This document shows positions 34,014 through 43,777 of a DNA stretch of 64,000 nt, one piece after another. A program made the position numbers and the translations under genes. Position 1 is the stretch's first letter; each line of letters starts with the position of its first letter. The notes under the pieces are model-generated. The model made no database searches. It worked only from the letters and a program-made list of their open reading frames with translations, and was not told the DNA's origin. Source of the stretch: Clostridium rectalis (GTDB lineage Bacteria > Bacillota > Clostridia > Clostridiales > Clostridiaceae); assembly GCF_900626095.1 (NCBI RefSeq), contig NZ_UYZZ01000001.1, forward strand, positions 496,001-560,000, written 5' to 3'.

Positions 34014-34607
34014 ATGAAAGAACAAAAGAAAAAAAATTATAAAAAGTGGTGGTTTTGGTTACTAATAATTGTTATAGTAGGAGGAATTGTTGTTAATTTA
34101 GGTGGTGAAAATGATAAGGTGAAAAATAAATCTTCCAAAAGTCAAAGTTCTAAAAATAAAAAAGAGGATATAAAAGTTAACTATGATAACTTTATTAAGA
34201 TTAAAATGGGATCAACTTTACAGGAGGCAATTGCTATATTAGGAGAAGGAAAAGAACAAAGTTCTTCAGAAATTTCCGGAATAAAAACTGTAATGTATAA
34301 TTGGAATGGTATTGGTATAAGTAATATGAATATAACAATACAAAATGGAAAAGTAACAGGGAAATCTCAGGTTGGTCTTAAAAAGATGGATGCAAATGTA
34401 TCATTAGAAAAGTATAATAAACTTAAAAATGGCATGTCCTATGATGAAGTAAAAGCTATATTAGGAGAGGGACAAATATTATCTCAAAGTAAAGTAATGA
34501 ATTCAGAATCCATTATTTATAGTTGGATGAATAAAAATGGCTCTAATTTAAATTGTACTTTTTCTAATGGGAAATTACTGTCAAAAGCACAATTTAATCT
34601 AAAATAA
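34014..34607 (+). CDS. membrane-anchored protein with two BLIP/DUF3862-like repeats
   Basis: 197 residues. A basic start and one membrane helix (WWFWLLIIVIVGGIVVNL) anchor it. A Lys/Ser-rich linker follows, then two similar domains. The first begins YDNFIKIKMGSTLQEAIAIL, the second YNKLKNGMSYDEVKAIL; each has the GMSxxEVxxILGxG and YxW pattern of DUF3862/SmpA-like proteins, the fold of beta-lactamase inhibitory protein. The C-terminal repeats should be outside the cell. Role unknown. Single gene. Confidence 0.78.
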   Translation: MKEQKKKNYKKWWFWLLIIVIVGGIVVNLGGENDKVKNKSSKSQSSKNKKEDIKVNYDNFIKIKMGSTLQEAIAILGEGKEQSSSEISGIKTVMYNWNGIGISNMNITIQNGKVTGKSQVGLKKMDANVSLEKYNKLKNGMSYDEVKAILGEGQILSQSKVMNSESIIYSWMNKNGSNLNCTFSNGKLLSKAQFNLK

Positions 34608-34611
34608 AAGA

Positions 34612-34656
34612 AAACTATACCTTAAAGTGGATATATATTTTAGGGTATAGTTATTT
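34612..34656 (+). terminator. terminator-like hairpin
   Basis: AACTATACC...GGGTATAGTT arms (34612-34653) with a large A/T loop and a T-rich end. Confidence 0.65.
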
Positions 34657-34775
34657 AATTATATATAGAGTTTATCAATTGAAATCATTAAGAATAATTG
34701 TAAGTTTGATAATTTAATAAGATATAGTAATTAATTAAAGAAAAATATATAATATAAATATAAGGGAGGAATATA

Positions 34776-35096
34776 ATGATATCTACAACAACAAATTCAA
34801 TAGAAGGAAAAAGAGTACTTGAATATAAAGGGATAGTTTTTGGTGAAGTGGTATCCGGAATAAATGTAATTAAAGATTTTGCAGCAGGATTAACTAATTT
34901 TTTTGGGGGACGTTCAAAATCCTATGAGGGAGAGCTAATTGAAGCTAGAGAAAATGCATTAAGAGAAATGGAAAAAAGGGCTTTATCTATTGGAGCCAAT
35001 GCAGTGGTTGGAGTGAAAATTGATTATGAGGTATTAGGAGCACAAGGAGATATGCTTATGGTTACTGCATCTGGTACAGCGGTACTGGTAGCATAG
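34776..35096 (+). CDS. YbjQ/UPF0145 heavy-metal-binding-domain protein
   Basis: 106 residues, the whole YbjQ family domain: [54 protein letters not shown]. Cytoplasmic and probably pentameric; the family is called heavy-metal-binding, but a metal role is unproven. Start behind AAGGGAGGAA. Single gene with hairpin 35103-35150 after it. Confidence 0.9.
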   Translation: MISTTTNSIEGKRVLEYKGIVFGEVVSGINVIKDFAAGLTNFFGGRSKSYEGELIEARENALREMEKRALSIGANAVVGVKIDYEVLGAQGDMLMVTASGTAVLVA

Positions 35097-35102
35097 ATAA
35101 AT

Positions 35103-35150
35103 AAACTCTTAAAAAAGTGTAGTTATTTTTATGCTTTTATTAAGAGTTTA
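35103..35150 (+). terminator. terminator-like hairpin
   Basis: AAACTCTTAA pairs with TTAAGAGTTT (10 bp) around a T-rich loop, 7 bases after the YbjQ gene. Confidence 0.6.
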
Positions 35151-35308
35151 TAATAATTTTAAAAGTAAAATATTTAAAGGGTAATAGAGAAGATTTATAT
35201 TTTCAATTATATATTCTTGTATAAAGATATATGGATATACTTTGGATATTCACTAATGAAAAATGAGAGAATGTAAATGAATTTCAATTAGTATAAATGT
35301 TAACTGGA

Positions 35309-35322
35309 TTTGTCTAGACAAA
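35309..35322. promoter_or_regulatory. 14-bp perfect palindrome, possible operator
   Basis: TTTGTCTAGACAAA is a perfect palindrome about 100 bases upstream of the MBL gene at 35424, inside an otherwise featureless 330-base gap (35097-35423). It could be a dimer operator. Confidence 0.35.
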
Positions 35323-35423
35323 ATAAAGATAGCAAGTATATTTGGGAAATAATTAAAAGAAATTTAAATGTTAATTGATGATAAATAATAATATATTAGA
35401 TTTTTATAGAATAGAGGGTTAAT

Positions 35424-36272
35424 ATGAAGATAATTTCGCTTATGGATAATTTAAAAGGGAATTATAATAATTTATATAATGAACATGGGTTATCATTATA
35501 TATAGAAAAGGACAATAAAAAGATTCTTTTTGATACGGGAAGATCGGATAAATTTATTTATAATGCAAGTATATTAGGAGTCTCTCTAAAAGATATTGAT
35601 GCTGTAATAATTTCTCATGGACATTGTGATCATGGAGGTGGGCTTAATAGTTTTTTAAAGTTAAATAGTAAAGCAAAGATTTATATTAAAAGGGAGTGTC
35701 TAAAGGAGTATTATTTTAAAGTAGGACTTTTTAGAAATAATATAAGTATTAGTAAAAAAGTTTTTCAGGAATATTCAGATAGAATTATATATATAGATAA
35801 TTTAACACAGATATTAAATGGGGTATATATTATCACAGATATTCAAAAATATTATGATATTCCCAGGGGAAATAAATATCTTAAAGTTAAAGAAAAAGGT
35901 AAATTAATACAAGATGATTTTAATCATGAGTTGATTATGGTCATTAAAGAGAAAAGTAAAGCATGTGTATTTACAGGGTGTTCTCATAACGGAGTTATTA
36001 ATATGGTGAGGACAGTTAAAGAGAATTTTAGACAGGTGGAAATTAAGGTGCTCATAGGAGGATTTCATTTGGTAAAATTACCTGCAATAAATTTTTACTT
36101 TTCTTTTGAAAAAAGTATTATATATATTATAAATATGATAATCGATCAGGAAATAGAAAAAATTTATACCGCGCATTGTACAGGCGAAAAATCCTATAAA
36201 AGGTTTAAGAGTATACTTAAGGATAAAATTGAATATATAAAATTAGGAGAAGAAATTAATATTAGATTATAA
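35424..36272 (+). CDS. MBL-fold metallohydrolase (dihydropteridine-type)
   Basis: 282 residues. The metal-binding SHGHCDHGGGL (HxHxDH), TGCSHNGVINM and IGGFHL, then AHCTGE near the end, match the MBL subgroup related to 7,8-dihydropterin-6-methyl-4-aminobenzene phosphate synthase. It binds two metal ions and hydrolyses an unknown phosphorylated or ester substrate. No signal peptide. Single gene. Confidence 0.85.
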   Translation: MKIISLMDNLKGNYNNLYNEHGLSLYIEKDNKKILFDTGRSDKFIYNASILGVSLKDIDAVIISHGHCDHGGGLNSFLKLNSKAKIYIKRECLKEYYFKVGLFRNNISISKKVFQEYSDRIIYIDNLTQILNGVYIITDIQKYYDIPRGNKYLKVKEKGKLIQDDFNHELIMVIKEKSKACVFTGCSHNGVINMVRTVKENFRQVEIKVLIGGFHLVKLPAINFYFSFEKSIIYIINMIIDQEIEKIYTAHCTGEKSYKRFKSILKDKIEYIKLGEEINIRL

Positions 36273-36332
36273 AATAGAAATAATTTGTGCTTAGGGTATG
36301 GTTAATTAATTGTAAGAACATACCTTTGTATT

Positions 36333-36581
36333 TTATAAGATTCTATTTGCTATTAATAGTAATTTTTTTTCTCTAGTAAATTTTTTTATTGCATATTCTC
36401 TTTTCTGAGCAGAAATTTTATTTTCGTATTTTTCATAATAAACAAGTTTTATTGGCAGTCTGCATCTAGTATATTTTGCACCTTTACCTTTAGAGTGAGT
36501 TTCTATCCTTTTATTTAGGTTGTTTGTCCATCCAGTATAAAGGGTACTATCTGAACACTGGAGTATATAAACATAACACAT
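36333..36581 (-). CDS. GIY-YIG nuclease superfamily protein (UPF0213-like)
   Basis: 82 residues forming one GIY-YIG domain: CYVYILQCSDSTLYTGWTNN with the Tyr pair, RIETHSKGKGAKYTR with the Arg, and a Glu in KREYAIKK. Like YhbQ/YazA, it may cut DNA or act in repair; role not established. Single gene with AGGAGT ribosome site. Confidence 0.9.
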   Translation of the reverse strand: MCYVYILQCSDSTLYTGWTNNLNKRIETHSKGKGAKYTRCRLPIKLVYYEKYENKISAQKREYAIKKFTREKKLLLIANRIL

Positions 36582-36815
36582 AAGGTACTCCTTTCAAATC
36601 GTTTTAATTTCTAAATATAATATATAGTGAAATTGTTAATATTTCAACACTTAAATCACAAAGTTAGTTTGAGAAAATAGAATATAATATAAGTAATAAA
36701 AATAATTTAGGGTTTATTATAACATGTTTACAAATTAGTTATATGCATTTAAAATAAACAATGTAGTTCTGAATTGTACTACATTATTGAACAATAATAA
36801 AGGGGGACATGAAGT

Positions 36816-37664
36816 ATGAAAAATAAAATAAAGGAATACTTATTAATAAATTTTGGTTTACTTTTGGTTGCAGTACCTATATATTTTATATTAGCCCCTA
36901 ATTCTTTAGCCCCAGGTGGAATCAGTGGTCTTGCAATTATAATTAATCATTTTTTACCTAAAGTGCCTGTAGGAGCTTTAATGATGGCTATTGATTTAGT
37001 GTTATTTATTATAGGGGTAATTTTTATAGGGTTTGGTTTTGGGGCAAAAACGATATATTCTAGTTTTACTTTATCAGGAATGGTTATTATTTTGCAAAAA
37101 ATTAATCCTGTACCGAAACCTTTTTCTCATGATATACTTACTCAACTTATATTTGGAACTTGTATGTCTGCCGTAGGAATGGCTATTGTATTTCAACAAA
37201 ATGCTTGTACGGGAGGAACAGATATTATTGCCAAAATATTAAATAAATATTTTCATATTAATCTTGGGAAAGGGGTATTAATTTGTGATATAGGTATAGC
37301 TATATTTTCAGGAGTTATTTTTGGAATTGAAAGTGCTATGTATGGAGTTTTAGGAGTATTATTTAGTGGAATAACAATTGATAAGGTTATCCAAAGTTTA
37401 ACTATAAATAAAGAAGTAGTAATCATAAGTAATAGAAGTGTACAAATTAAACAATATGTAGTAAGTGAAATTGAAAGAGGGGCAACTATCTATGTAGCTA
37501 AAGGAGCTTTTACAAATGAGGAAAAGGAGGTTATAAGAACAATCGTAACTAAAAAGGAATTTTCTAAATTAAGGAAGTATATAAAAACAGTAGATGAGAA
37601 TGCCTTTATTACAGTGAATCATATTCATGAAACCTTCGGAGAAGGATTTTTAAATATAAGATAA
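36816..37664 (+). CDS. YitT family membrane protein
   Basis: 282 residues: five or six membrane helices (DUF161; PNSLAPGGISGLAIIINHF, QQNACTGGTDIIAKI) followed by a soluble C-terminal DUF2179 domain (IERGATIYVAKGAFTNEEKE). Integral membrane protein of unknown transport role. A second family member lies at 62954. Start behind AAAGGGGGAC. It probably forms a transcript with the GntR regulator 32 bases downstream. Confidence 0.88.
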   Translation: MKNKIKEYLLINFGLLLVAVPIYFILAPNSLAPGGISGLAIIINHFLPKVPVGALMMAIDLVLFIIGVIFIGFGFGAKTIYSSFTLSGMVIILQKINPVPKPFSHDILTQLIFGTCMSAVGMAIVFQQNACTGGTDIIAKILNKYFHINLGKGVLICDIGIAIFSGVIFGIESAMYGVLGVLFSGITIDKVIQSLTINKEVVIISNRSVQIKQYVVSEIERGATIYVAKGAFTNEEKEVIRTIVTKKEFSKLRKYIKTVDENAFITVNHIHETFGEGFLNIR

Positions 37665-37696
37665 GGTGGTTTATTTTTAAAAAGGAGAGAGTTTTA

Positions 37697-38377
37697 ATGG
37701 AAAACAAACCTAAAAAATCTATGGAGCAGGTAGTTTATGAAACTTTAAAAGAGGCAATTTTAAATAGGACATTAGCTCCTGGGATTCAACTTGTTGAAAG
37801 TACAATATCAGATAGGATGAAAGTTAGTAGGACTCCAATAAGAAATGCCATTAAAAGATTATATATAGATGGTTTTGTAACGATAATTCCTAATAAAGGT
37901 GCTTTTATTATACAGCCATCAGTAGATGAAATTATACAAGCATATAAAATAAGGGGAGAATTAGAATGTATAGCATTAAGATTTGGTATAGATAAATTAG
38001 AAAAAAGGGATGTTAATACACTAAAGGGGCTTGTAAAAAAAGAAGTTGAACAATTAAAAAAACAAGACATATTTAAATATTTCACTATTAATAAGGAATT
38101 TCATATGATGTTAGCTAGGAAGAGTGGGAATAAATATTTAATTGAGTTCATGGAAAAAATAATTAATCAGATTATTATTTATCTACTATTGTATGATGCA
38201 TTTTATAATAGTAGTTTGCAATTTCCTAGCATAAATGATCATAAACAGATGATTGAACTTATTGATAAAAAAGACGTTAAATCTTTAGAAGTTTTGATTA
38301 AGGATCATATAATTAGCAGTTTAAATGACCTTCAAATTGATAAAATTAAATATAAGTCCTTAAATGAAATATTTTAG
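37697..38377 (+). CDS. GntR-family regulator, FadR/FCD type
   Basis: 226 residues. The N-terminal winged helix (RMKVSRTPIRNAIKRLYIDG) binds DNA; the C-terminal helical FCD domain (residues ~85-215, starting YKIRGELECIALRFG) binds a small acid, often with a metal ion. Members regulate sugar-acid or organic-acid use. Ligand unknown. Start behind AAAGGAGAG. It follows YitT closely and may control it. Confidence 0.88.
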   Translation: MENKPKKSMEQVVYETLKEAILNRTLAPGIQLVESTISDRMKVSRTPIRNAIKRLYIDGFVTIIPNKGAFIIQPSVDEIIQAYKIRGELECIALRFGIDKLEKRDVNTLKGLVKKEVEQLKKQDIFKYFTINKEFHMMLARKSGNKYLIEFMEKIINQIIIYLLLYDAFYNSSLQFPSINDHKQMIELIDKKDVKSLEVLIKDHIISSLNDLQIDKIKYKSLNEIF

Positions 38378-38437
38378 CAATAGAAATATGGAAGTATTTC
38401 TCAGGAAATAAAAATAGGGTAATAGTAATATAGTAAT

Positions 38438-38482
38438 ATAGGGACGGTTAACAAATAAAATAATTAATTAGTTTACTTGTTA
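38438..38482 (+). repeat. REP-like element, one-sided
   Basis: AGGGACGGTTAACAAATAAA, then an arm TTTACTTGTTA that pairs with TAACAAATAAA (10 of 11). It shares the 12-mer GGGACGGTTAAC with the full palindrome at 40372-40416 (other strand), but the right outer arm is missing. Confidence 0.4.
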
Positions 38483-38544
38483 TATTTCTTAGGAAATATG
38501 TGATAAAAGAAGAAAAGCTAAATTTTAAATAAAAGGAGAATTAA

Positions 38545-39150
38545 ATGGATACTGCATTGATAAAGGGCATAATAATAGGGTTTTCTATAGCTGCTCCCGT
38601 TGGGGCAATAGGTGTACTATGTATAAGACGAACTTTGGCATATGGATGGGAATGTGGATTTTTTTCAGGATTAGGAGCAGCAACGGCAGATGCTATATAC
38701 GGAAGTATTGCCGCGTTGGGGATTACAGTTATATCTGATTTTTTAATTAAACAAGTATTTTGGCTTCAATTTATAGGGGGAATATTTTTATTATATTTAG
38801 GTATAAAGACTTTTTTATCCAAGCCTAGAGAAGATCATAATAGTGAAGTTCCTAAGGTTACTAATGTATACGTATCTACCCTATTTCTTACAATTACGAA
38901 TCCAATGACTATAGTTAGTTTTACAGGGATTTTTGCAGGTGTGGGAATAGCAAGTACTAATAATTATAAACATTCTATGTTGTTAGTACTTGGAGTGTTT
39001 TTAGGTTCTGTATTATGGTGGGTTATATTAAGTACAAGTATTTCTATTTTTAGAAATAAAATTGGATTTAGAATATTGAATTTAATTAATAAGATATCTG
39101 GAATTATAATTATAGTTTTTGCAATGGTGTGTTTTACAAAAATTATTTAA
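38545..39150 (+). CDS. LysE-family amino-acid exporter
   Basis: 201 residues with six membrane helices. The start IIIGFSIAAPVGAIGVLCIR and the ADAIYGS segment match LysE/RhtB translocators, which export amino acids. Substrate unknown. Start behind AAAGGAG. No LysG-type regulator beside it. Confidence 0.87.
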   Translation: MDTALIKGIIIGFSIAAPVGAIGVLCIRRTLAYGWECGFFSGLGAATADAIYGSIAALGITVISDFLIKQVFWLQFIGGIFLLYLGIKTFLSKPREDHNSEVPKVTNVYVSTLFLTITNPMTIVSFTGIFAGVGIASTNNYKHSMLLVLGVFLGSVLWWVILSTSISIFRNKIGFRILNLINKISGIIIIVFAMVCFTKII

Positions 39151-39377
39151 TTATACGTTTTAATACTCAACAAATAAACAACTTTATATAAAATATATAA
39201 TTTTATAAGATGAATACTAGATAAATTGGATTATTTTCATAAATGTTTTAGTAGTATTACCTAATTAATATTAAAAGAATGAAAGGTATATCTTGGATGG
39301 GTTTATTTCATCATAAATTAACAACAAAACATACTTTAATATAAAAATGACTACATTATATATTAAAAAATATATGA

Positions 39378-40292
39378 TTACTTTTTGTATGCAAATATAA
39401 AATCATTTATTAATTTTATATATGAGTTGTCTTGGTCAATAATTTTGATAGCTTTATTACATAGAGAAGATACCCTTGATTGTGTTATATTTCCAAGAAT
39501 TTTGCAAATGTCTTTACAACGAAAATTACATAGCCCTCTCATCATAAGAACAGCAATGGCTCGTGCTTTTGTAGAATTGGGATTATTTTTTATATAGATT
39601 TCTATTTTCTCAATATTTAATTTTATAGCTAGATATTCTATTATATCCTCTGAGGTGAAGTTTCTTGTAAGAATTTTTCTTTCACTTAAATAACAAGTTT
39701 TTTCATCCTTAAATTCAATATATTCTTTTAATTTTTTATCATCATAAATATATACTAAATTTATATATCTTTTTCTGGATTGCTTAATGTTGGTATTAAA
39801 TAATTGCATTATAAAGTTATCATCAAGTATTCCATAAATATCTTTTTTTTATACCTAAATAAACACCTAGACTAGAGTAGTTATATTTTTCAGGGCTGTT
39901 AGCATATTTTTTAATATCCACTGGATTTCTATGTATATACGCAGAAGCTTTAATTAAATAATTTTCGTTATTTATAATTTTGCTTTTAAATCTATCTTGG
40001 AATAAATGGCCATGTCTATGGTATTTATTATTATAGTTAATAGCGTATCTAAAATCTAAACTGTGCATTATTCTTGATATATCTGCACCATTGCTATCTA
40101 TTATAAAATGTGCATGATTATTCATAAGGCAGTAAGCGTAGACTTTAAAATTATATATTTTTGATAGTGTTTCATAAAAGATAAATACGTATCTTTATCG
40201 TTATTATTTTTGAAAAGTAATAGTTCACTGATACTTCTTATCATTATATGAAATATAGAATCGTTTGATTTCATTCTTGCACATCTTGGCAT
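39378..40292 (-). pseudogene. REP-associated tyrosine (Y1) transposase, two frameshifts
   Basis: Three pieces in different frames form one gene of 305 codons with net frame zero. It opens at ATG 40292 (GAGGTG site): MPRCARMKSNDSIFHIMIRS. It shifts near 40150 into MNNHAHFIIDSN, with the HUH-type HxH motif, and runs through HGHLFQDRFKSK and YIHRNPV. It shifts again at a run of seven A/T near 39843-39850, then continues through DIYGILDDNFIMQLF to the C-terminal helical domain, ending at 39378. The Y1 single-strand transposase would act on REP palindromes, and one lies 80 bases upstream (40372). Inactive as read unless the shifts are errors or programmed. Confidence 0.8.
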
Positions 40293-40371
40293 ATAAAGAA
40301 CACCTCACTAATTACAAGAGTTATGCATAATTATAACCATTTAACTTAAGAATATTCTTTATATTTATTAA

Positions 40372-40416
40372 AGGGACGGTTAATATATGATTTAGTTGTA
40401 TTTGTTAACCGTCCCT
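40372..40416. repeat. REP-like palindrome
   Basis: AGGGACGGTTAA (40372-40383) and TTAACCGTCCCT (40405-40416) form a perfect 12-bp inverted repeat around 21 A/T-rich bases, next to the RAYT pseudogene. It is the likely cognate element. Its T-free ends argue against a terminator. Confidence 0.7.
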
Positions 40417-40434
40417 CAGTTTGGTTTAGTTAAA

Positions 40435-40983
40435 CTAACATTTTTCTTCCCACCAACCAAAGGCGATATCACCTTTTCTTAGCTCTTCATCTATAGAAGG
40501 AAGAAAGATTACAAAAGATCCTCCGGGTGGAATTATGAATTTCCCATTTTTATCATCGGCAATTGATGAAAAAGCTGGTACTATTCTATTAAATGCATTT
40601 ACTCCGTTACAGAGATTTTCAGAGGTGTTCTCATTATATGCTAATCTTATTTTTGGTTTGGGAAGTGGACAAAGTACAGTATTACCTGGAGTAACCATTT
40701 TCGAGGTAACACCTGGATGGTTTATTAAAGGATTAAACCATATTTGGGCAAGAAAAGGTGTTTCAGAAGCATTAGTAACAGCGAAGGTACTAACAAATAG
40801 ATTTACTCCTGATTTTTTAGGGTTAAATAAACCTCCCCAAGCATTGCAACCATCCCCGAAGGTTAAAAATCTTGTTTGACCTAAGAAATATTTTCCTTGA
40901 AATGATTTCTTAACAGGGTTTTCTATATTAACCACTTTTATCGGGTTAATACAGGTTATATTTGTATGGCATTTTTCAATCAT
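40435..40983 (-). CDS. hypothetical protein (DUF6143-like)
   Basis: 182 residues from ATG 40983 (GGAGG just before); the in-frame ATG at 41022 has no site. Beta-rich sequence with KYFLGQTRFLTFGDGCNAWG, ITNASETPF-like strands and a C-terminal GGSFVIFLPSIDEELRKGD and FGWWEEKC. No signal peptide or membrane helix. It resembles proteins grouped as DUF6143 from memory, which is weak support. Function unknown. Confidence 0.6.
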   Translation of the reverse strand: MIEKCHTNITCINPIKVVNIENPVKKSFQGKYFLGQTRFLTFGDGCNAWGGLFNPKKSGVNLFVSTFAVTNASETPFLAQIWFNPLINHPGVTSKMVTPGNTVLCPLPKPKIRLAYNENTSENLCNGVNAFNRIVPAFSSIADDKNGKFIIPPGGSFVIFLPSIDEELRKGDIAFGWWEEKC

Positions 40984-41073
40984 AAAAAAACCTCCATTAT
41001 TTATAGAACACATGCATTTCATAATTAATAATCATGTTCAATATATTTTATGAGATATTTATGATTTATGTGA

Positions 41074-41712
41074 TTATAGGCTATAGGTCTTTGCTACAGA
41101 TCTTACAGGTGAACCATCACCACATTGAATTTTAAGTGGGAATAAAAATAGTTCAAAAGATTTATTTACTAAAAAATTTAAATTAGCAAGGTTTTCTATA
41201 ATTAATTTATTATTTTTTAATAGTTTATTATGGTTATTTAAGGTTATATTACTTTCACTATCTATAGAGATAGTATCTATACCGACCCCTTTAATATCAA
41301 GGCTTGACATATAGTAGCATAATTTATTTGACATATACTTATATTTGGATAAGTAGTTAACCGTCCCCCAATATCTATCATGCCCTGTGTAAAATAAAAT
41401 GAAATCTTTATTAGATAAGTTGTAGTTATTTAGAATATCTATATCAATACATTGGGATTTAATATTCCTGCAGTCTATAATAATACCTTGTCCGTAAAAG
41501 TTATCTAATGGTATTTTATCAATAGTTAGTCCATTTTCTATTATATGATTTGGGGCATCTACATGTGTTGAGGTATGGGTAGTAATGGAAAGTTTTTTTA
41601 CATTGTAACCTTCCGTATTAATAGAGGATAAATTATATATATTAGTTCTTTCTTTTTCACAATAAGTTATCATATCAGAATCGATGGGGTAGGATAAGTC
41701 TATAAAAGCCAT
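41074..41712 (-). CDS. cyclase family protein (kynurenine-formamidase-like)
   Basis: 212 residues. The metal motif HTSTHVDAPNHI matches HxGTHxDxPxH of the cyclase/KynB family. The segments LFYTGHDRYWGT and GVGIDTISID are also typical. Cytoplasmic Mn/Zn-dependent amidohydrolase-type enzyme; substrate unknown. Length is standard. The 12-base string shared with REP elements at 41356-41367 is within codons for WGTVNY. Confidence 0.85.
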   Translation of the reverse strand: MAFIDLSYPIDSDMITYCEKERTNIYNLSSINTEGYNVKKLSITTHTSTHVDAPNHIIENGLTIDKIPLDNFYGQGIIIDCRNIKSQCIDIDILNNYNLSNKDFILFYTGHDRYWGTVNYLSKYKYMSNKLCYYMSSLDIKGVGIDTISIDSESNITLNNHNKLLKNNKLIIENLANLNFLVNKSFELFLFPLKIQCGDGSPVRSVAKTYSL

Positions 41713-41865
41713 AGTTACATCTCCTTTTTAAACTGTTTATCACTTATATTATCATAAAGTTTAGGCTATTCATAGAATTAAGCATAACTATATGTTAGAA
41801 TTATTTATAAATAGGACAATGCCTATGAATACTTTAAAGATATTGATAAATTAGGAGATGATGCT

Positions 41866-42567
41866 ATGTGCAAGACTCTTTTAAGTATTGATTGGGATTA
41901 TTTTATTAGAATAAAACCTAAATGGTGTGGTTCCTATATAGAAAATACACATAACTTAAATTATCTTTGGTATAAAAGATATATAGAGGAAAAGAGTAAA
42001 GGTATTGATATACAGAAAAAAGTAACAGTAGAAAAGACAATATGTAAGTTTTGGAGAAAAATTTTAAAGCATTTCTATATAACTAAAAAAATTCCTTTAT
42101 ACATTTCAGATTCACACAAGTTTTCATATATGATAGCTAAAAGGCATAATTGTAAACAGGTATATTTATTTGATGCCCATGCCGACTTAGGGTATGGTGG
42201 AATAACTTCTTTACAATTTGAAGTGAATTGTGCCAATTGGCTTGGAAAATTATTCTCTGATAAGTTAATAGGTAATGCCAATATAATATATGCCATGCAT
42301 ACCTTTGAAAATCCAGAAGATTTTAAGGAAATAAATCATTTATTTCAAATAAAGTATAGGAAATTCAATGAAATTAGGGGTAATATTCCTGTAGATGCTA
42401 TTCATGTATGTAGATCTGGGGCATGGACTCCACCTTGGTTAGACAAAGATTTCTATAAGTTTGTTAATGAGTTAAAATTGCCATATATAAGTCTAGAAAG
42501 TATGGATAGGGAGTGGAATTTAGATAAAATGACTCTATCAGATGAGATAATGTATTTAATTAGTTAA
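41866..42567 (+). CDS. arginase-fold UPF0489-like protein
   Basis: 233 residues. LLSIDWDYFIR at the start and YLFDAHADLGYG (DAHxDL) in the middle resemble metal-binding motifs of ureohydrolase-like UPF0489 proteins. ESMDREWN near the end adds another acidic pair. Likely a metal-dependent hydrolase in the cytoplasm; substrate unknown. Start behind TTAGGAGATGAT. Confidence 0.7.
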   Translation: MCKTLLSIDWDYFIRIKPKWCGSYIENTHNLNYLWYKRYIEEKSKGIDIQKKVTVEKTICKFWRKILKHFYITKKIPLYISDSHKFSYMIAKRHNCKQVYLFDAHADLGYGGITSLQFEVNCANWLGKLFSDKLIGNANIIYAMHTFENPEDFKEINHLFQIKYRKFNEIRGNIPVDAIHVCRSGAWTPPWLDKDFYKFVNELKLPYISLESMDREWNLDKMTLSDEIMYLIS

Positions 42568-43045
42568 TGGATATTTGATAGAAACAGCCAAAGAATTTTT
42601 AAAATTTATTATCAATGAGAAAGTTCATTGCTGTGTTTTAAATAATATTAAAAATTATTTTAGTGTAATATTTATTTTTTAAAATTATATTAATAATGAG
42701 GAACTACATGAAATGTAATCAAAATTCTATTTATACTAACCATGTTTGAAAACAAAATAGTAGATTGATTAATTAAAATAAAGTATTAGTTGATTGTAAT
42801 AAAATATATTGTCTATTATTAAAGAGACGGAAACAAATATAGTGTATTGTCCTATTAGTAATTTTTGAGTAGATACCTAAATTGTAGATATAAGCAAGTT
42901 GATTAAAAAATGATGTAATAGGAATGTAACATAAAACAGAACAAAATTTTAAACTCTATATAAGAACATGGGTATTAAAACATATAATTATAATAATACA
43001 GTGACTAAATTAATAAATTTATATAATAAAAAGGGGAGAACAGAT
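42568..43045. other. AT-rich stretch between UPF0489 and HD genes
   Basis: No coding region was supported. It holds a 13-codon frame at 42709 (MKCNQNSIYTNHV), too short to call. A hairpin-rich segment occurs around 42580-42640, with CAATGA/TCATTG arms. A degenerate REP-like string AGAGACGGAAACAAATA sits near 42825. Confidence 0.35.
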
Positions 43046-43708
43046 TTGGAAAAAAAATTTATTGAAATATTAAATGTAGTAGAACAAGAGTTATCCTGTT
43101 CTGCACATAGTATGGATCATATTTTAAGAGTGCATAAATTATGTTTGTATCTATCTAAATATGAAGAGAATGTGGATAAAGAAATATTATCACTATCTGC
43201 ATTGCTTCACGATATAGCTAGATTTAAAGAAGATTCAGATTCTACAAGAAGTATTAAACATGAAGTACTTGGGGGAGTCATGGCTGAAAAGATATTATAT
43301 GAAAGAAATTATGATAGGGAAAAGATTGATAAAGTAAAGCACTGTATACTATGTCATAGGTATAGAAGCGATAATAAACCGGAAACGGTAGAAGCAAAAA
43401 TATTGTTTGATGCAGATAAATTAGATGCTATAGGTGCAATTGGTATAGCTAGAGCATATATGTTAGCAGGAGAATTTGGACAAAGTATATATTTAAATAT
43501 ATCTCCAGAACAATATAAATTAAATAATATAATGGAAAATGGTAGAATTAAAGACTTTGGTAAACATTCTGTTAATATGGAATATGAATTAAAACTAAAA
43601 AATATAAATAAAAGGTTACACACGGAAAAGGCTAAAGAAGTATCAAGGAAAAGACTTATATTTATGGAAAATTTTTTTGATGAGCTTAGAAATGAAGTAA
43701 TTAAATAA
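43046..43708 (+). CDS. HD-domain phosphohydrolase
   Basis: 220 residues starting at TTG 43046 behind AAAAGGGGAGAACAGAT; an ATG 26 codons upstream has no site. SMDHILRV gives the first His, LLHDIARF the HD pair, and DADKLDAIGAIG the last Asp, as in YedJ-like metal-dependent phosphohydrolases. Cytoplasmic; substrate unknown. Single gene. Confidence 0.82.
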   Translation: MEKKFIEILNVVEQELSCSAHSMDHILRVHKLCLYLSKYEENVDKEILSLSALLHDIARFKEDSDSTRSIKHEVLGGVMAEKILYERNYDREKIDKVKHCILCHRYRSDNKPETVEAKILFDADKLDAIGAIGIARAYMLAGEFGQSIYLNISPEQYKLNNIMENGRIKDFGKHSVNMEYELKLKNINKRLHTEKAKEVSRKRLIFMENFFDELRNEVIK

Positions 43709-43777
43709 TAAATTATTATGGATAAAAAGAACTAAAATAGCTATTAATAAATAGTAGTTTTTTTTATAATACATAAA

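Noticed and set aside
41356-41367. Copy of the REP 12-mer (GTTAACCGTCCC) inside the cyclase-family gene
   Set aside because: The bases encode WGTVN in a position where relatives also have WGT, and no second arm is present, so it is probably coincidence rather than an insertion.
42822-42838. AGAGACGGAAACAAATA as another REP copy
   Set aside because: Too degenerate and without an inverted partner.
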